The notes below the pieces were generated by a model that searched no databases, was not told the origin of the DNA, and saw nothing but the letters and a program-made list of their open reading frames with translations. Position numbers and translations under genes: made by a program. A DNA stretch of 64,000 nt from Amoebidium appalachense (Eukaryota > Ichthyosporea): contig CAVNZM010000006.1 of NCBI GenBank assembly GCA_963693365.1, forward strand, positions 6,138,001-6,202,000, written 5' to 3'. Below are positions 35,827-48,859 of this stretch, one piece after another; position 1 is the first letter of the stretch; every line of letters starts with the position of its first letter.

Positions 35827-36564
35827 ATAACGTTGTGATCACGCCCCAATAATAATGTAAGATGGTATCATCATTCGGACATGGTGGAGCCGAGAAAACG
35901 GGCGTGAGCCTAGGAACCGGTACCGAAGGAGCGATTCTGCATGTGCACATCTCTACCATACACTCACTCAGTGCACCTGTGAGTTCCCATGCATGTACAA
36001 GTGTACAATTACTAATATAAATTTGGAAACTTCGTACATGATAAGACGATAATATTCATATGTGTAGTGTATATGAACCCCGTCAATTGGACTCAAAGTG
36101 GAAGAGCATTTATTTGCAACAAGTTGCGTAATATTATCACTGTTATGGCACATCAAATCAACCCGAGTCAACACCGTGCTTTTTTGTTCCAAGCTCGAAC
36201 CTCCCACGCTTCCATGATGCCCACTGATTTTAATTGGTTATATCCTCAACCAATCACAATGCATCTTCATGATGACGATGAGCTGAATCTGAGCCGAATG
36301 TTCGATGATGTCACATACTTTCGAGATCTTACTCTGTAATGATTGGTTTACATGAAATATGATCTATTTTGGGTTACTTTCTCGTTGATTGATTGGTACA
36401 TTGTAGATCCCGAATTCCGGAATCCCGATGCAGCGGGCCAGTTCGAAAATTCTGCAGTTGCACAGGGCACACAGCAACTTTTGGGGCGCGCAAAGAGAAA
36501 AGCACTGAGCCAAACAGAGCTTCCGAACCGCCGGCTTGCCTGCTTTCCACCTCATGCCAACAGG

Positions 36565-36572
36565 TATAAAAG
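36565..36572 (+). promoter_or_regulatory. TATA box of the TauD-type dioxygenase gene
   Basis: TATAAAAG lies 95 bp upstream of the ATG at 36660, an appropriate spacing for a leader of about 65 nt. Confidence 0.6.
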
Positions 36573-36659
36573 GGCAAAAACCATGGACAATATCTCATTG
36601 CACAGCAATTGCAACAACCACGTTTGCTCAGCACGCAACCTCCTCATCAGTCCGCGAAG

Positions 36660-37637
36660 ATGCCTCCCGCCGCAGCTGTCGACATCCAGCCTACCACGGC
36701 CAACGAAGGCAAGCCCTCCGCCGTCTACCACAAGGGAAACTTGACCATTCGCAAGCTTGCACCTCACATTGGAGCTCTGGTGACAGGGGCCGACCTGACT
36801 AAACCGCTCGACAAGGAAACACGGGACGCCATTGAAGCCGCCGTCATCGAACACGGGGTGATCTTCTTCGAGAACCAACACATCACCCCCGAACAGCAGA
36901 AGGAATTTGGGCTGCAGTTTGCTCCCCACGGCCTTCACGTGCACCCCCTGTCGCGTGGTTTCAACCAGGTTGGAGACGCGACCCCTGAGACTTTTATCCT
37001 CGACAGCGATGTGCTTACTAAGTATTCAAAGGATGGTGGGAGCCGCTACCGCGACAACACGTGGCACACGGACGTGACCTTCGAGGCCAACCCGCCCCTC
37101 GGCGCCGTGCTTGTCCCTCGCGTCCTTCCCTCCGTCGGCGGAGACACGCACTGGGGTAGTTTGATCGCCGCGTACGAAGCGCTCTCCGAGCCCGTTAAGA
37201 GGCTTGCGGACAGCCTTCAGGCTGAACATAGCTTCACCTACGCGTTCGCCGAAGAATTCTACGCTCAGTACAAGAACGCGGAGGGTCCCCTGAAGAAGAT
37301 TTGGGAGAACTGGGTGGCTGCAAAGGACAGCCTGCCCCCCGTCGTCCATCCGGTCGTACGCACGCACCCGGTCTCCGGCAAGAAGGGGCTGTTTGTGAAC
37401 AAGATTTTCACCAAGAAGATTGTGGGCGTGAGCGACACGGAGAGCAAGCACATTCTCTCGCTTTTCTTTGAGCATTCTCAGCATGCCGAGTTTACGGTGC
37501 GGTGGTCGTGGAAGCTTGGAGATGTTGCCTTCTGGGACAACAGGCTGACGCAGCACCGTGCTACGGCGGACTTTGATGCGACAAAGGAGCGTCGTGTTGT
37601 GCATCGCATCACCCTGGCTGGCGACAAACCGTTCTAA
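36660..37637 (+). CDS. TauD/TfdA-family 2-oxoglutarate-dependent dioxygenase
   Basis: Intronless, 325 aa, full length for the family. These Fe(II)/2-oxoglutarate enzymes hydroxylate substrates such as taurine or other sulfonates, releasing sulfite that can be assimilated. The iron triad is visible: H136 and D138 in WHTDVTF, and H299 in TQHRA. R312 and R316 in the RRVVHR motif match the 2-oxoglutarate- and substrate-binding arginines of TauD. The N-terminal IGALVTGADLTKPL and the GVIFFENQ motif are also typical. The C-terminus GDKPF matches the family end. No targeting signal is obvious. Sulfonate use is likely from the TauD-like motifs, but the exact substrate is not decided by sequence. The start is the ATG at 36660 after the TATA box; a longer open frame upstream lacks an ATG. 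Confidence 0.9.
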   Translation: MPPAAAVDIQPTTANEGKPSAVYHKGNLTIRKLAPHIGALVTGADLTKPLDKETRDAIEAAVIEHGVIFFENQHITPEQQKEFGLQFAPHGLHVHPLSRGFNQVGDATPETFILDSDVLTKYSKDGGSRYRDNTWHTDVTFEANPPLGAVLVPRVLPSVGGDTHWGSLIAAYEALSEPVKRLADSLQAEHSFTYAFAEEFYAQYKNAEGPLKKIWENWVAAKDSLPPVVHPVVRTHPVSGKKGLFVNKIFTKKIVGVSDTESKHILSLFFEHSQHAEFTVRWSWKLGDVAFWDNRLTQHRATADFDATKERRVVHRITLAGDKPF

Positions 37638-38064
37638 TTCCACGGCTGAGCAGCGGTCAGGCCGACTTCTTTTTGTGGCCACAGTGTTTGGTAGTGTCAA
37701 ATGTAGTGTAAGTAGTTAACACTCTGATCTCATATCGAGCCTCTTGTAAGTGCAAGCTTCAAAAGTGAAAATGATTCGCAAACTGCCTGGGTTAGCTGCC
37801 AGTATCATACCTGCTTCGGGTTTGATTTGTATTTAGTTTCAAATAGTGGTTGTCTGCCGAAACAATGCCGTACCAGTACCTAATTCTGATTTTATGTATT
37901 CCGGGCAGGGGTGTTTAGTTGAAGCTTAATAATGACTGAGCGCGTGTATATCATACTGTTCCTTCTTGTGTTTTCCAGCTTGTGCTGGCATGAACAAGAA
38001 GAATAAAGGAAAAATCTGCTGAATATGGATCCAGTATGTATGCAGGGGTTGTATGTGTACACAT
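37638..38064 (+). other. 3' flank of the dioxygenase gene
   Basis: Unique sequence with an AATAAA at 38002-38007, about 365 nt after the stop codon, as a candidate polyadenylation signal. No coding sequence. Confidence 0.35.
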
Positions 38065-38243
38065 CGACCAAAAAACAAAAAAACAGAAAACAAAATTGCA
38101 GAGCATGCTAAAGTTCTACCTTATGCGGTACAAGCCACACTTTCCACTCCCCTCGACCAAAAAACAAAAAAAACAGAAAACAAAATTGCAGAGCATGCTA
38201 AAGTTCTACCTTATGCGGTACAAGCCACACTTTCCACTCCCCT
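38065..38243. repeat. Tandem duplication of an 89-90 bp unit
   Basis: Two adjacent copies (38065-38153 and 38154-38243) are identical except for one extra A in an A run. Each starts CGACCAAAAAACAAAA and ends CACACTTTCCACTCCCCT. The near identity indicates a recent duplication or an assembly artefact. Confidence 0.9.
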
Positions 38244-40310
38244 CCCCCCTTCCCCCCCTCCCCCCCCCCCCCCCCCCCCCACCCCCCTCTTCCCTCCCTC
38301 CCCCCCTCCCCTTTCCCCCTCCCCCCCCCCCGGGGGCCCCAAGCCCCGTCGACACAAAGACCACGCCATGATAGAAGCATCATGCACACGCGCACGCATA
38401 AGTCTTAGCACTCACATGGACATGCACACACACAGGCACGCAGACACACACACGCAAACGCATGCACACACACACACACACACACACATGCACGCATGCA
38501 CACGAACTCACACGCACACATGCACACACGCACGCCCACACGCACGTACACGCGCACACACAAACACACACACACACACACACACATGCACGCACATGCA
38601 CGCACACGCACACGCACACGCATATGCACACGCAAGCGCGCACATACACGAACACGCACACGCACACGCATGCGCACACACACTTGCACACACACACACA
38701 CATGCACACATACACACAGGCACACACCTTGGCACAGACAGGCCGCCACAGCTGCAGACACACTCAAAGTCTCTCCCCCCCCAAACCCCCCCCCTCTCCC
38801 CTCCCCCCCCCCCCACATCCCCCCCCCCTTCCTCCCTCCCTCCCTCCCTCCCCCCCTCCCCTCGGGGGAATCGTACTTCTGCACTTCAATTCGAGTCGAG
38901 CACGCACATCCTAAACGTAGGTAATATACTAAAGGCATCCATTGCTAAAAAAAAACCTTTGATTGTTTTAAACTTGTTTTTTTTAAGTTTGTATAGATCG
39001 GGTACCCCAAGACCATACATATCCAGCTTTCAAAAAGTGTTTGCTATGGGTCTTATGACTTGCCAATTTCCAGAACGTAAGTTCACAATACTATATTGAA
39101 GTTCTGGTACTGTACTCAGTGGGCAGCTTTCCATATTTAGCTTCAGCACCGACTGCTCGATTACCGTGAGAAATAATATCTAGGCTTTTTGAATCTTTGA
39201 TCGGTTATGAGTCTGCATCTTGTAATAAAATCCAAAAAAATAAAAAAAAATAAAAAAAAAAATAAAAAAATAAAAAAATCCTTGCTTTATTTTTCAGAAT
39301 GTGTGCCTTTTTGCAACCCTACCCGACGGATTCGGAATTCCCTCGTGACCTATACCATCTACGTACAACAAGCACAAAAAATGAAAAACAAATATCTGCA
39401 AATTCAGTCCCCAGCTGCAGCTGTTCATCACGTCCTCATCAAAACAGCTACCCTCCCCTCCCCCCCTCCCCCCCCCCCCCCCCCCCCCCCCCCCCTTCCC
39501 CCTCCCCCCCCCCCCCCCCTCCCCCCCGTCCGCCCCGTCCGCCTACCCGCCCACATGCCCCTTTTCCCTTCCCCTCCCACTCCCCACCCGCACACCCACC
39601 CAGTGGCACCACTAAGATTTCTGCCCTTCCTTAAATTTAGGTTTCTGGCCACCAACTCACGGATAGCCTAAACGCTATGTGGGTCCTTAACTCCTCGCGA
39701 TCATGAGGGTACTTAGTGATTTGGTCTAAGGGTGCCTTTTACCGTAGCTTATAATTTGCGATATTTGGGGATCGTATTGCATCTGTGTATACTTGCGCGT
39801 TTATATGGACTAATATTAAGTGCTAAAACTTGTGTGAATTTGTGTCTCTCGTGGTATGTGCTGTACGTGCCCTAAGGATATAAATACAAGAACACACCGA
39901 GAGCACCGGATAAGTTGGGCGGAAAATAAGAAAAGAGATATTACAGTAGGTGAAAAACCAGACCAAGCGTTCACGTTTAATAATGGCTAGAGTATATTTA
40001 ATCTGAAATACATTCAATATCAGATTGTATGATTGAGGGCTAGTCCGTGACTTTTTGGCGCTAGCCCGCTAGTCGCATTGTCGCGTCGCGGTAAACTTTA
40101 AGTGCTAGCCCGCGTGCTTTTATCATTATAGTGGCCCAAGTGGGCTAATACATATTACAGTAGCATGTGCCCCGATGCTACTGCTTTTTTTTCTGCTACC
40201 GTGCCGGACCACTTTTACTGCAATGTATGTTAGTATTTAAAGTTACATGTTCTTAGTTACAAGTTATCTCTTATTAGTTACACGTTATCCCTGAATTACA
40301 AGTTATCTCG
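38244..40310. other. Gene-free stretch
   Basis: C-rich block (38240-38340), a CA-rich microsatellite with scattered GCA/CGCA (38370-38765), another C-rich block (38774-38870), unique AT-leaning DNA with A-rich runs near 39230-39280, C-rich tracts (39450-39530), then unique sequence. At 40230-40310 the words AGTTACAAGTTATCTC and variants repeat three times. No gene recognised. Confidence 0.5.
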
Positions 40311-40319
40311 CTTAGTGCG

Positions 40320-40445
40320 TGTTTCAGTGTTCATGCGTGCCCCTGGTGTCCCCCCCTCCCCCCCCTCCCCCCCCCCTCCCCCCCTTCCCCACTCCCCTCC
40401 CCTCTCCCCCCACACGACCAGGTAGAGTTACCCTCCAAAGGTGCA

Positions 40446-40515
<70 letters not shown>

Positions 40516-41045
40516 ATTCCCCCGGGCGCGCGTCCTAAGCCCCTCCACCCCCCTCCCCCCTCCCCCCACGCCCTCCCCACCCCCCTACCTCCCCCCACCC
40601 CCTTCCCCCTCCTCCTCTCCTCCCCCTCTCCCCCTCCCCCCTTCCCCCCCCCTCCCCCTCCCCCCCCCCCCCCCCCCCACACACACACACCGCCAGGTAG
40701 AGTTACCCTCATAAAGCGCATTCCCCCTCCCCCCCCCCCCCCCCCCCCCCCCCCCCGGGGGCACCACTACCCCCCCCCCCCCCCCCTCCCCCCCCTTTCC
40801 CCATGCCTTGGTTTTCAAATAATGTCAAATACATACCCCCCCCCCCCCCCCCCTCCCCCCTTTCCCCATGTCTAGGCTTTCAAGCAATCGCAAATAACCC
40901 CCCCCCCCCCCCCCCCCCCCCCCTCCATTTCCCCATGTCTGGGCTTTTAAACAATCCCAAATACCCCCCCCCCCCCCCCCCCCTCCCCCCCCCCCCCCCC
41001 CCTCCCCCAACCCCCATGCCTGAGTTTTCAAACATGTTCTCAAAT
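40320..41045. repeat. Poly(C) array with two interspersed minisatellite units
   Basis: Long C homopolymers separate short conserved units. Two copies contain CCAGGTAGAGTTACCCTC (about 40419 and 40692). Four copies contain CCCCATGTCTAGGCTTTTCA-like and CAAATA words (about 40798, 40865, 40930, 41011). The C runs between units vary in length. Confidence 0.8.
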
Positions 41046-41869
41046 AACTCTGAGTCATCGGATAACTGCTGTCCATGATCAATATGTTTGACTAAAAATG
41101 AGCTCGTTGACGAAATTTAAAAGATACCGGCTACATATGCATACACTACACAATCGACAGTCACAAACGCAAAGGATACAAGCCAGGAATGTGAGAGCTA
41201 ATTAGATAATCATTCAAGAAAATTTGGTGAATATTTGTTGCCAACTCCAGAGGCTTAATAATTCCATCCTTACCCCCCCACAACATATATAGCTCACGTG
41301 ACATGTCCTTAATAAACAGCACATTCCCCCCCCTTATATATATCGCCCATGATCGATGCCATGCATGTTGAAGCTGCTGATTGATTGACAATGTGTTGAC
41401 AGTGTCCGGAGGCCGGGAAGCGCTAGCTTGCTTTTGTTTTTCTCGTTAATAGGCCCAACATTTACCCTGAGGGGCGCGGGGGGAGGGCGGTTTGGGGGGC
41501 GAGGGGAGGGGGGGGGGGGGAGGGGAGGGGGGGGGGGGGGGAGGGGGGGGGGAAGGGGAAGAGGGGGGGGGGGAGGGGAGGGGGGAAGGCCAGACAGGAC
41601 TTTCGTATGGTGCACGCATATTGGGCAAGGCCGGGTGAGAAGCCGTAGTACAGTGAAAATCGAAGTGTCAAAATTTTTAAGGCAGCACGTAGAGGGTCTG
41701 GGTGGGCGAGCAGTTGGTTCTTCGCTTTCCCCCCCCTTTGTTCTTTCTCTCTTTCTCTCTTTCATATTTTTTCATTTCATTCCTCTTTTCTCTTGGAAGT
41801 ATGGGGGAAGGGGGAGGGGGTTGGGGAGGAGCTATTAAAAAGGTTAAACGGAGACCCGATTGGAAGGGA

Positions 41870-41913
<44 letters not shown>

Positions 41914-42518
41914 AGTATTTCAATTACGGTAAAGCGGTGCACGTATTTTAGACAGCTTTTGCCTGCAGGCACCAGTGAAACCAGTGCCACTAGGTACAGG
42001 TGCATGACATCATGATGTGACGGGTGTGCGTGTGCGTGTGTATGTGTGTGTGTGTGTGATGAGACAGCTAGATTGTGTGTGTGCGTGTGTGTGTGCATGC
42101 ATGCTTGTGCGTGCGTGCGTGTGCATGTGTATGTGTGTGTGCGTGTGTGTGTAGCGCGCGCACACACCTATTATTAGTGTGTGTGTGTGTGTGTGTGTGT
42201 GTGACACTGTGTGTGTGTGAGCTGTGTGTGTGTGACACTGTGTGTATGTGAGCTGTGTGTGTGTGTGACACTGTGTGTATGTGAGCTGTGTGTGTGTGTG
42301 TGTGTGTGTGTTACGGTTTGTCGGTGGGGGGCTTGAGGGAGCAGGGGGACTCAGTTTGACAAACAGGCCAGAAAGTGCAAGGAGCAAGGAGACCATCAAT
42401 ATTCTAGATCTTCCAATTGCAGCATTCTAACACGTAGGTCAGCGAATGTTGCCGCAAATGCATGTGGCCATGGAGTTGAACATAAGTCTCCCCCCCTCCC
42501 CCCCGGACACACACACAG

Positions 42519-42575
<57 letters not shown>

Positions 42576-42880
42576 CGTGTGTGTGTGTGTGTGGGAAAGG
42601 GACGAGGGAGGGGGGAAGGGGAGGTGGAGGGGGGGGGGGGGGGGCCTTGGATGTACATTTTCATAATGTAGATCTATTGCGAGTTGATGTTGGGGAGCTT
42701 GCAGAGTAATACACAGAGCGACTCTACCTTTGCTCGGCAATTCTTTATCATTATCAGCATATGTATTTCGAATCGTGGCTTTACCAGTAAAGCACTCCCC
42801 AGTAACGACTAAACCACCGTATTTTCTCCTCTCTGTGAACCTGTGATCACATCTTTCTACGGGTGTGCCGAAACACGGTA

Positions 42881-42949
<69 letters not shown>

Positions 42950-43095
42950 TATATGCGTGTGTGTGTGTCTGTGTGTGTGTGCGTGTGACCCACAAGACTG
43001 AAATATCAAGACAGTTGGTGCGTGTGTGCATACACACAGACACACAAAATGCATCAACCAGGATAATCGCACAAACAAAAAAAAAACGGACACCA

Positions 43096-43143
<48 letters not shown>

Positions 43144-43167
43144 CGCCCATCAATCAAACACGCATTT
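41046..43167. other. Gene-free stretch with G-rich and GT-rich tracts
   Basis: G-rich block at 41470-41590, a G run at 41870-41911, a GT-rich minisatellite at 42020-42310 in which GTGACACTGTGTG and GTGAGCTGTGTG alternate about three times, and (GT)n tracts at 42525-42595 and 42883-42990. The minus-strand frame over 42650-42870 looks partly protein-like but has no family match or splice support. Confidence 0.5.
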
Positions 43168-43489
43168 TCAATGATCCAAAGATTCCTGCGACATTGCCCT
43201 GTACCCATCCGCCTTTTGACTCGCCGCGTCACGATTATTCATAATGATAGAGTAGACAGAGAGAGCGAGCGTCACTGCGTACATGCCACACGCCACCCAG
43301 CAATTCATAGCAACCTCCCCTCCTTTGCCCTTTTCAAAGTCGTGGTTCAGGCCGATGTTTTCTTGCTGGAAGAAAATACCCATCACTCCCTGAAGAGAGA
43401 AAGAAAGGAGAAAAGGAGGGGGAAACAGGGGAAAGGGGAAAGGGGAAAGGGGAAAGGGGAAAGGGGAAAGTGTGTGTGTGTGTGTGTGT

Positions 43490-43581
<92 letters not shown>

Positions 43582-43606
43582 CGCGCTTGTGTGGTGGTGG
43601 TGGTGG

Positions 43607-43698
<92 letters not shown>

Positions 43699-44785
43699 GC
43701 GTGCAAGTTGGTGTTGTGTGTGCATGGGTGGTGGTGGTGGGGGGGGGGGGGGGGGGGGGTTAGCCATGATGGTTAGGATAGGAAAAATGTGATACAAATA
43801 CCAACACGTGACCCCCCCTCCCCCTCCCCCCGCCGCACGCAAACACACACACACACACACCACCACCACCACCACCACCAAACACACACACACACACACA
43901 CAAAAGAAAGAAAGAAACAAACGGGAAAAAAAAACAAAAAAAACAAAAACAAAAAAAACAACAAAAAAACAACAACAACGTACTACCACGACAAGAAAAA
44001 GCGAAAAGGAACCAAGAAAAAGAGGAGATCGAAGAAAAGCAGACTCGGCAGAAGAAGTGAGAAATGAGAGTGGAGAGGACAATACTCCTACTTTTTTTTT
44101 GTTTTTGTTTTTTATATGTACACAATCTGTGTGCTTTAATATTGTATTCGCTTCGGAAGACTCGACAAAGTGCGAATGGGCAGGTGGGTATGAGTGTGGG
44201 ACAAGGTACGTGTGCGACACAGACATGTACGTATGCATGGAGCCACACAAACGATACAAAGGGTGGAGCAACATGACAATCAAAAAACAAATTGAAGTTG
44301 CGTGTGGGCCCACATACGTTCGCGTTTGCATGTGGCTGTGCGTGTGCACGTGCACTGCGTGAGTGTGTTTGTGTTTTTATTTATTTTTTATTTTTATTTA
44401 TTATTTATTATTAATATTAATATTATTATTATTATTTGGGGGGGGGGGGGGGGGAGTGAATGCGTCATAAAGTACGAAGTACACATGAACAACGGATAAC
44501 ACGATGCAGAGTGCAAACCATACATAAAGAGTATGCATAATAAGTAGAGCCCACCCTCCGGGAGGGGAGGGGGGGCACCCCGTGACGACATGTGCCTAAA
44601 TCACATTGTAAATTCCTTTCCACCGACGGTTTCAGCAGTGTCCTTAGTTCAACCCCCCCCCCCCCCCCCCCCCAAACACACACACACACACCCACACCCA
44701 CACTCACACCGCACCCAACCCACCCTGACAAACAATTATGCACATCGGGACTGCAATCAAATTATAAAAGAACCCGAGGAAGGAG

Positions 44786-44841
<56 letters not shown>

Positions 44842-45231
44842 TCCCAAAAACAAAAACAACACCAAAACCACAAATCTCACGTTCATACCACAACCACCGT
44901 GCGGGAGAAACTTCACATAAAAGTTTATCAGACACAGACAGAGGCACGCACACACGCACGCCCACGCCCACGCCCACGCACACACACACACTGGGAGGCA
45001 CCATAGATTTGCCATAGTAGGTCCACCTTGTCCTACAAGAACAACAATACAGCAACACGCACAACCGCATACCAATAGCAAAAAGCACGGGTTAAAAAGA
45101 TTACGATGTGTGTGAATTGCAGGCACACACGCGCATAGGTCAGGATCAGGATCACTTGAATGAAAGGGTGTGTGCAATGAGGCGGGCAAGTGTGCATGTG
45201 CAGGCTTATCTCAATGTGTGTGTGAGTATGT

Positions 45232-45262
<31 letters not shown>

Positions 45263-45386
45263 GGGGGGGGGGGAGGGGGGGGGGGGTTTTGAATGCGTCA
45301 AAAAGTACGAAGTACACAAGAACAAACGGATAACAGGGGGGAGGGGGGGGGTATTTGTGTATGGTGGTGGTGGTGGTGGTGGTGGT

Positions 45387-45429
<43 letters not shown>

Positions 45430-45491
45430 TGGTGGTGGTGGTGGTGGTGGTGAGGCATATTTGTGCATGGTGGTGGTGGTGGTGTGTGTGT

Positions 45492-45554
<63 letters not shown>

Positions 45555-45886
45555 GAGAGAGAAAGGGAAACGACAAGGGTGTCAACACATTTCAACCTTC
45601 AACACAAACGAGATTCAGTAATGGAAGTATCAAATGTTCCATCTACCAGCAAACAGCCCACACTCCCCCCTCTCCCTCCTCCCCTCCCCTCCACACACAC
45701 CCACACACATACACCCACCCACCCACCCACCCACAACTCCTAAAAGAAGGGAAAAAAAAAAAAAAAAAAAAAAAAAAAACTACCGCCAAAAAATTTACCT
45801 GCACGAACCTACACGACGATACGTGCAATAGAAGAGAGGAGCCCGATGCAGAGAAAACAAAAGGCTGGGAAGAGTGAAAAGGGAGC

Positions 45887-45925
<39 letters not shown>

Positions 45926-45952
45926 CCAGACGAGAGCACCAAAGAGAGAGAG

Positions 45953-45994
<42 letters not shown>

Positions 45995-46224
45995 GGAACC
46001 AAAAGAGATAAGGAAACAAGAAGGAGGATAAAGGGGGCCATAAAAGGAAACAAAGAACACACACACACACACAGACACAGACACACAGACACACAGACAC
46101 ACACAGACACACACAGACACAGACATGTATATATGAATAAAGAGTAACATACCAGCTGGATGATGGCCCAGATGCTGATGACAAGGCAGCAGTTGGCGCA
46201 GCCGGATCCACAGTAGAACTTCAT
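43168..46224 (-). CDS. Ribonuclease kappa (RNASEK), V-ATPase-associated membrane protein
   Basis: Two coding exons on the minus strand: 46224-46153 (24 codons) and 43389-43168 (73 codons plus stop), joined in phase 0. The donor CAG CTG|GTATGT and acceptor CTCTCTTCAG are strong. The 97-residue product has the RNase kappa pattern: an N-terminal CGSGCANCC cysteine cluster, a first membrane helix (about 12-31), a loop with [10 protein letters not shown], then [10 protein letters not shown] opening the second helix (about 57-76) and a polar tail. Animal RNase kappa is about the same length and binds the V0 sector of the V-ATPase in endosomal membranes; ribonuclease activity has also been reported. 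Just upstream of the ATG the minus strand reads (CA)nCAG|TTAGCCAAAATG, so a 5' UTR intron probably ends at 46234. The 2.76-kb intron holds family-1 repeats. Confidence 0.85.
44456..44560 (-). repeat. Family-1 intronic repeat in the RNASEK intron
   Basis: Read on the minus strand (gene sense) it contains GGGCTCTACTTATTATGC, GGTTTGCACTCTGC, TTATCCGTTG and GTGTACTTCGTACTTTATGA, then poly(C). These are the same words in the same order as in the aminotransferase and TSR1 introns. Confidence 0.65.
45290..45340 (-). repeat. Partial family-1 repeat in the RNASEK intron
   Basis: On the minus strand it reads TGTTATCCGTTTGTTC, then TGTGTACTTCGTACTTTTTG, then GACGCATTC and poly(C). It is the 3' half of the family-1 unit. 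Confidence 0.6.
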
Positions 46225-46231
46225 TTTGGCT

Positions 46232-46282
<51 letters not shown>

Positions 46283-46320
46283 CCTGTGGGTGGGTGGGTG
46301 TGCACGAAACTTTGCTCGGA

Positions 46321-46351
<31 letters not shown>

Positions 46352-48092
46352 GGGGGAGTGGGGGGGGGAAGCAGGAGGCAAGTTCCACTCTCCGTTTCTA
46401 ACACGTGTAAAAAACCAAGAAAGAAGATTCAAAGGGAAAACTTGATGGTATGTTACGTTCATAAGTTCACCCGAGTCGTGCCTGCCTCTAGGAACATGCC
46501 GCCAAAGATGATGTGGTGTTCTTTTACGTTTGAGCCCAGGTGTATGCAATTTTGTCTACAAGTGCAAGCAGACCAATAATATTCGTCACCTGGTAGCTGT
46601 TAGCAGGCTTGTGCTGTTACTTGAATGCTGTATGCATTGCTGAAGTGCTAAATCGACCCCTACTTTTCCACGCACCACTCAAGTTGACCCCTCCCCTTAT
46701 CTTTCAGCCTCAAGCCTCTCAATACCTTATAAATATTCCATACTCACCTGCAAGCGCGCACACAAGCACAAGAGCACTACACAGAGAGACAGACCGGCAT
46801 ACCCACAAAAAAAAATAACACTCAAGCTGGGGTGGGGGTGCGCGCATGACAGGTCTGGCAAACAACCATGATCTTCTTCGAGACTACAACTTGGAGGGCA
46901 AATGTGACAAAGTTTCCAAACTAGAGACACGGGTGGAGGCCACCTCACCTTCAACCAAAAAAAAAAAAGGCTGGGAAGGAGCTGTGTGGGCTGACAAAAT
47001 CAAGCCTTGTAGCGTCTGTTGCGTGGCAGAAATGACATAAATTTTCATCCAAGGGACATACTAGGACAAAGATAACAGGTGGCCTAACATCCAACAACAG
47101 CACGAGTATTCTAGTGGCTACGTGTAGGTAGGCTGTTTTGAGCATCTAAAAGCATGTAGAGTAAGCACAGCTCCGCAGAAAAAGGGACGAGGAGTAGAAG
47201 TTAGGACGACCGAACCCCCGCCCTCCCCTTCCGCCCCTACCCACAGACACCTTCCCTCCTCCCCTTCTCCTTCCCCAATCCCTAGCCTCCCTTCACCCCC
47301 GTCCATTCCTACTCCTCCGCACCACCCCCACAACCCCGCCTCGCCCCACCCTTCGCCACCATCCCTCTTTTGCAGCTCTCAGCGCTTATCTGCCTGCCCG
47401 CCCTCCTCTGTGCCTTCGCTCTCCTTACCCGTGGCTTAGCCCAAGCAACCGCGTTTACAGCGTGAAATACATACAGCTACTCCTGTCGTATATCACCAGA
47501 AGCATGGACAACAAGTGGGCAAAAAAAAAAAAAAAGAGAGACCATCCGAAACATACCGTGTCAGGCTGAGATGATAGGTCGTGGCATACGTGATTTCCTG
47601 GAAACGGATCACAGGAGATCTACCGTCACAGGTCCTTAGGAAAGCAGCCGCTATTCTCTAAGTATTATGTACATTAAGTTCCCCCAGGCTTTCTCTTTCA
47701 GAATTATCACTAGCATGTCCGAAAGATTTCACAATTCAGAGATTCACGTTTCGTGGACGGACGTTCAAAAGTTTCAAATTTGAAGGTGCTGCTCCAAACT
47801 GAGATGGCAAGTTGCCATTTTGGGCAACAAAAATTCGAAATGCCCAAAATAGGTTCGCGCCAAACATCAACATTTTGATTCGCTTTTAGTCAGGTAGAAT
47901 AAAAGCCGGTATTCGCGTGAGCTACCAGAACTCCGGCGACAAAGGTGCATTTCTGCATGGAGCAATATGAGCCAATCACAGGTGGATTGGCTATAGCGCT
48001 ACACATTCCTCCCCCTCCCCTCCCCAGCCCCATAGCCTTTAGGCCCCGCCGACACCGTGGTGGCACAGCGACGCACACAGACATGTACACAC

Positions 48093-48132
<40 letters not shown>

Positions 48133-48449
48133 CGTGACACTGGCACACACGCACACACGCACACACACACACACGGCCTGAGACGTCCGGCGACGGCCTT
48201 CCGGCCCCCTTCCCCCCCCCCCCCCCCCACACACAGATTCATACACGAGTGGTACCGTGACAGCTGTGCACGTGAAATGTACCCATGCCTGCGCATGCAT
48301 GGCAGATGCAGCAGCAGCAGCCTCCACGCGTGTTGCGTACCCAAGTCGGCGAGCTCGAGCCTAAGGGGACAATAATAAACAGCAATTGCGATGGCCATGG
48401 CCAAGTTCTGTGGTCGCTTTGATAGTCAGTGACCTACCATACGAAGCAG
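46225..48449. other. Gene-poor region upstream of RNASEK
   Basis: This includes (GT)n and a G run at 46234-46350 (probably a 5' UTR intron of RNASEK), unique sequence, a C-rich stretch at 47210-47350 and unique AT-leaning DNA to 48.0 kb. An ATG-started frame at 46846-47040 (64 codons) has no recognisable domain or splice support. Confidence 0.4.
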
Positions 48450-48503
48450 TGCAAAAGCCTATTTGCGCCGGGCGTAGAGTACTATTATGGCAACGGTGGG
48501 TCG

Positions 48504-48758
48504 ATGTTGCGGCAGGGCAACACCCGTACCCTGGCCAGCATGAATGCAGTGATGCAGTGTGTGCATGTGACTATGTACGCTCGCGGATAAGAAGTGTGTT
48601 ATAGTGCAATGTGTGTGTGTTGGGGGGAGCCTCGGAGGGGGGGGGGGTAGATTGCGCAACACAGCACAGCGTACGGACGCATATGAACAACACAACACAA
48701 GTTTGTGTGTTGGGTTAATTTTCTTGTTCGTGTGTGCACGTGCATGCGCGCGTTCATT

Positions 48759-48800
<42 letters not shown>

Positions 48801-48814
48801 TTTGTTTTGTGTTT

Positions 48815-48859
<45 letters not shown>

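Noticed and set aside
41161-41391. 76-codon minus-strand open frame
   Set aside because: The start is TTG, and no domain or neighbouring exon could be linked.
42770-42840. tRNA-like words (TTTAGTCG...GATTCGAAATAC) on the minus strand
   Set aside because: Neither T stem nor acceptor stem pairs; probably coincidence or a decayed fragment.
46846-47040. 64-codon ATG-started open frame, plus strand
   Set aside because: It contains a plausible helical segment but also an A-homopolymer Lys run; no homology recognised.
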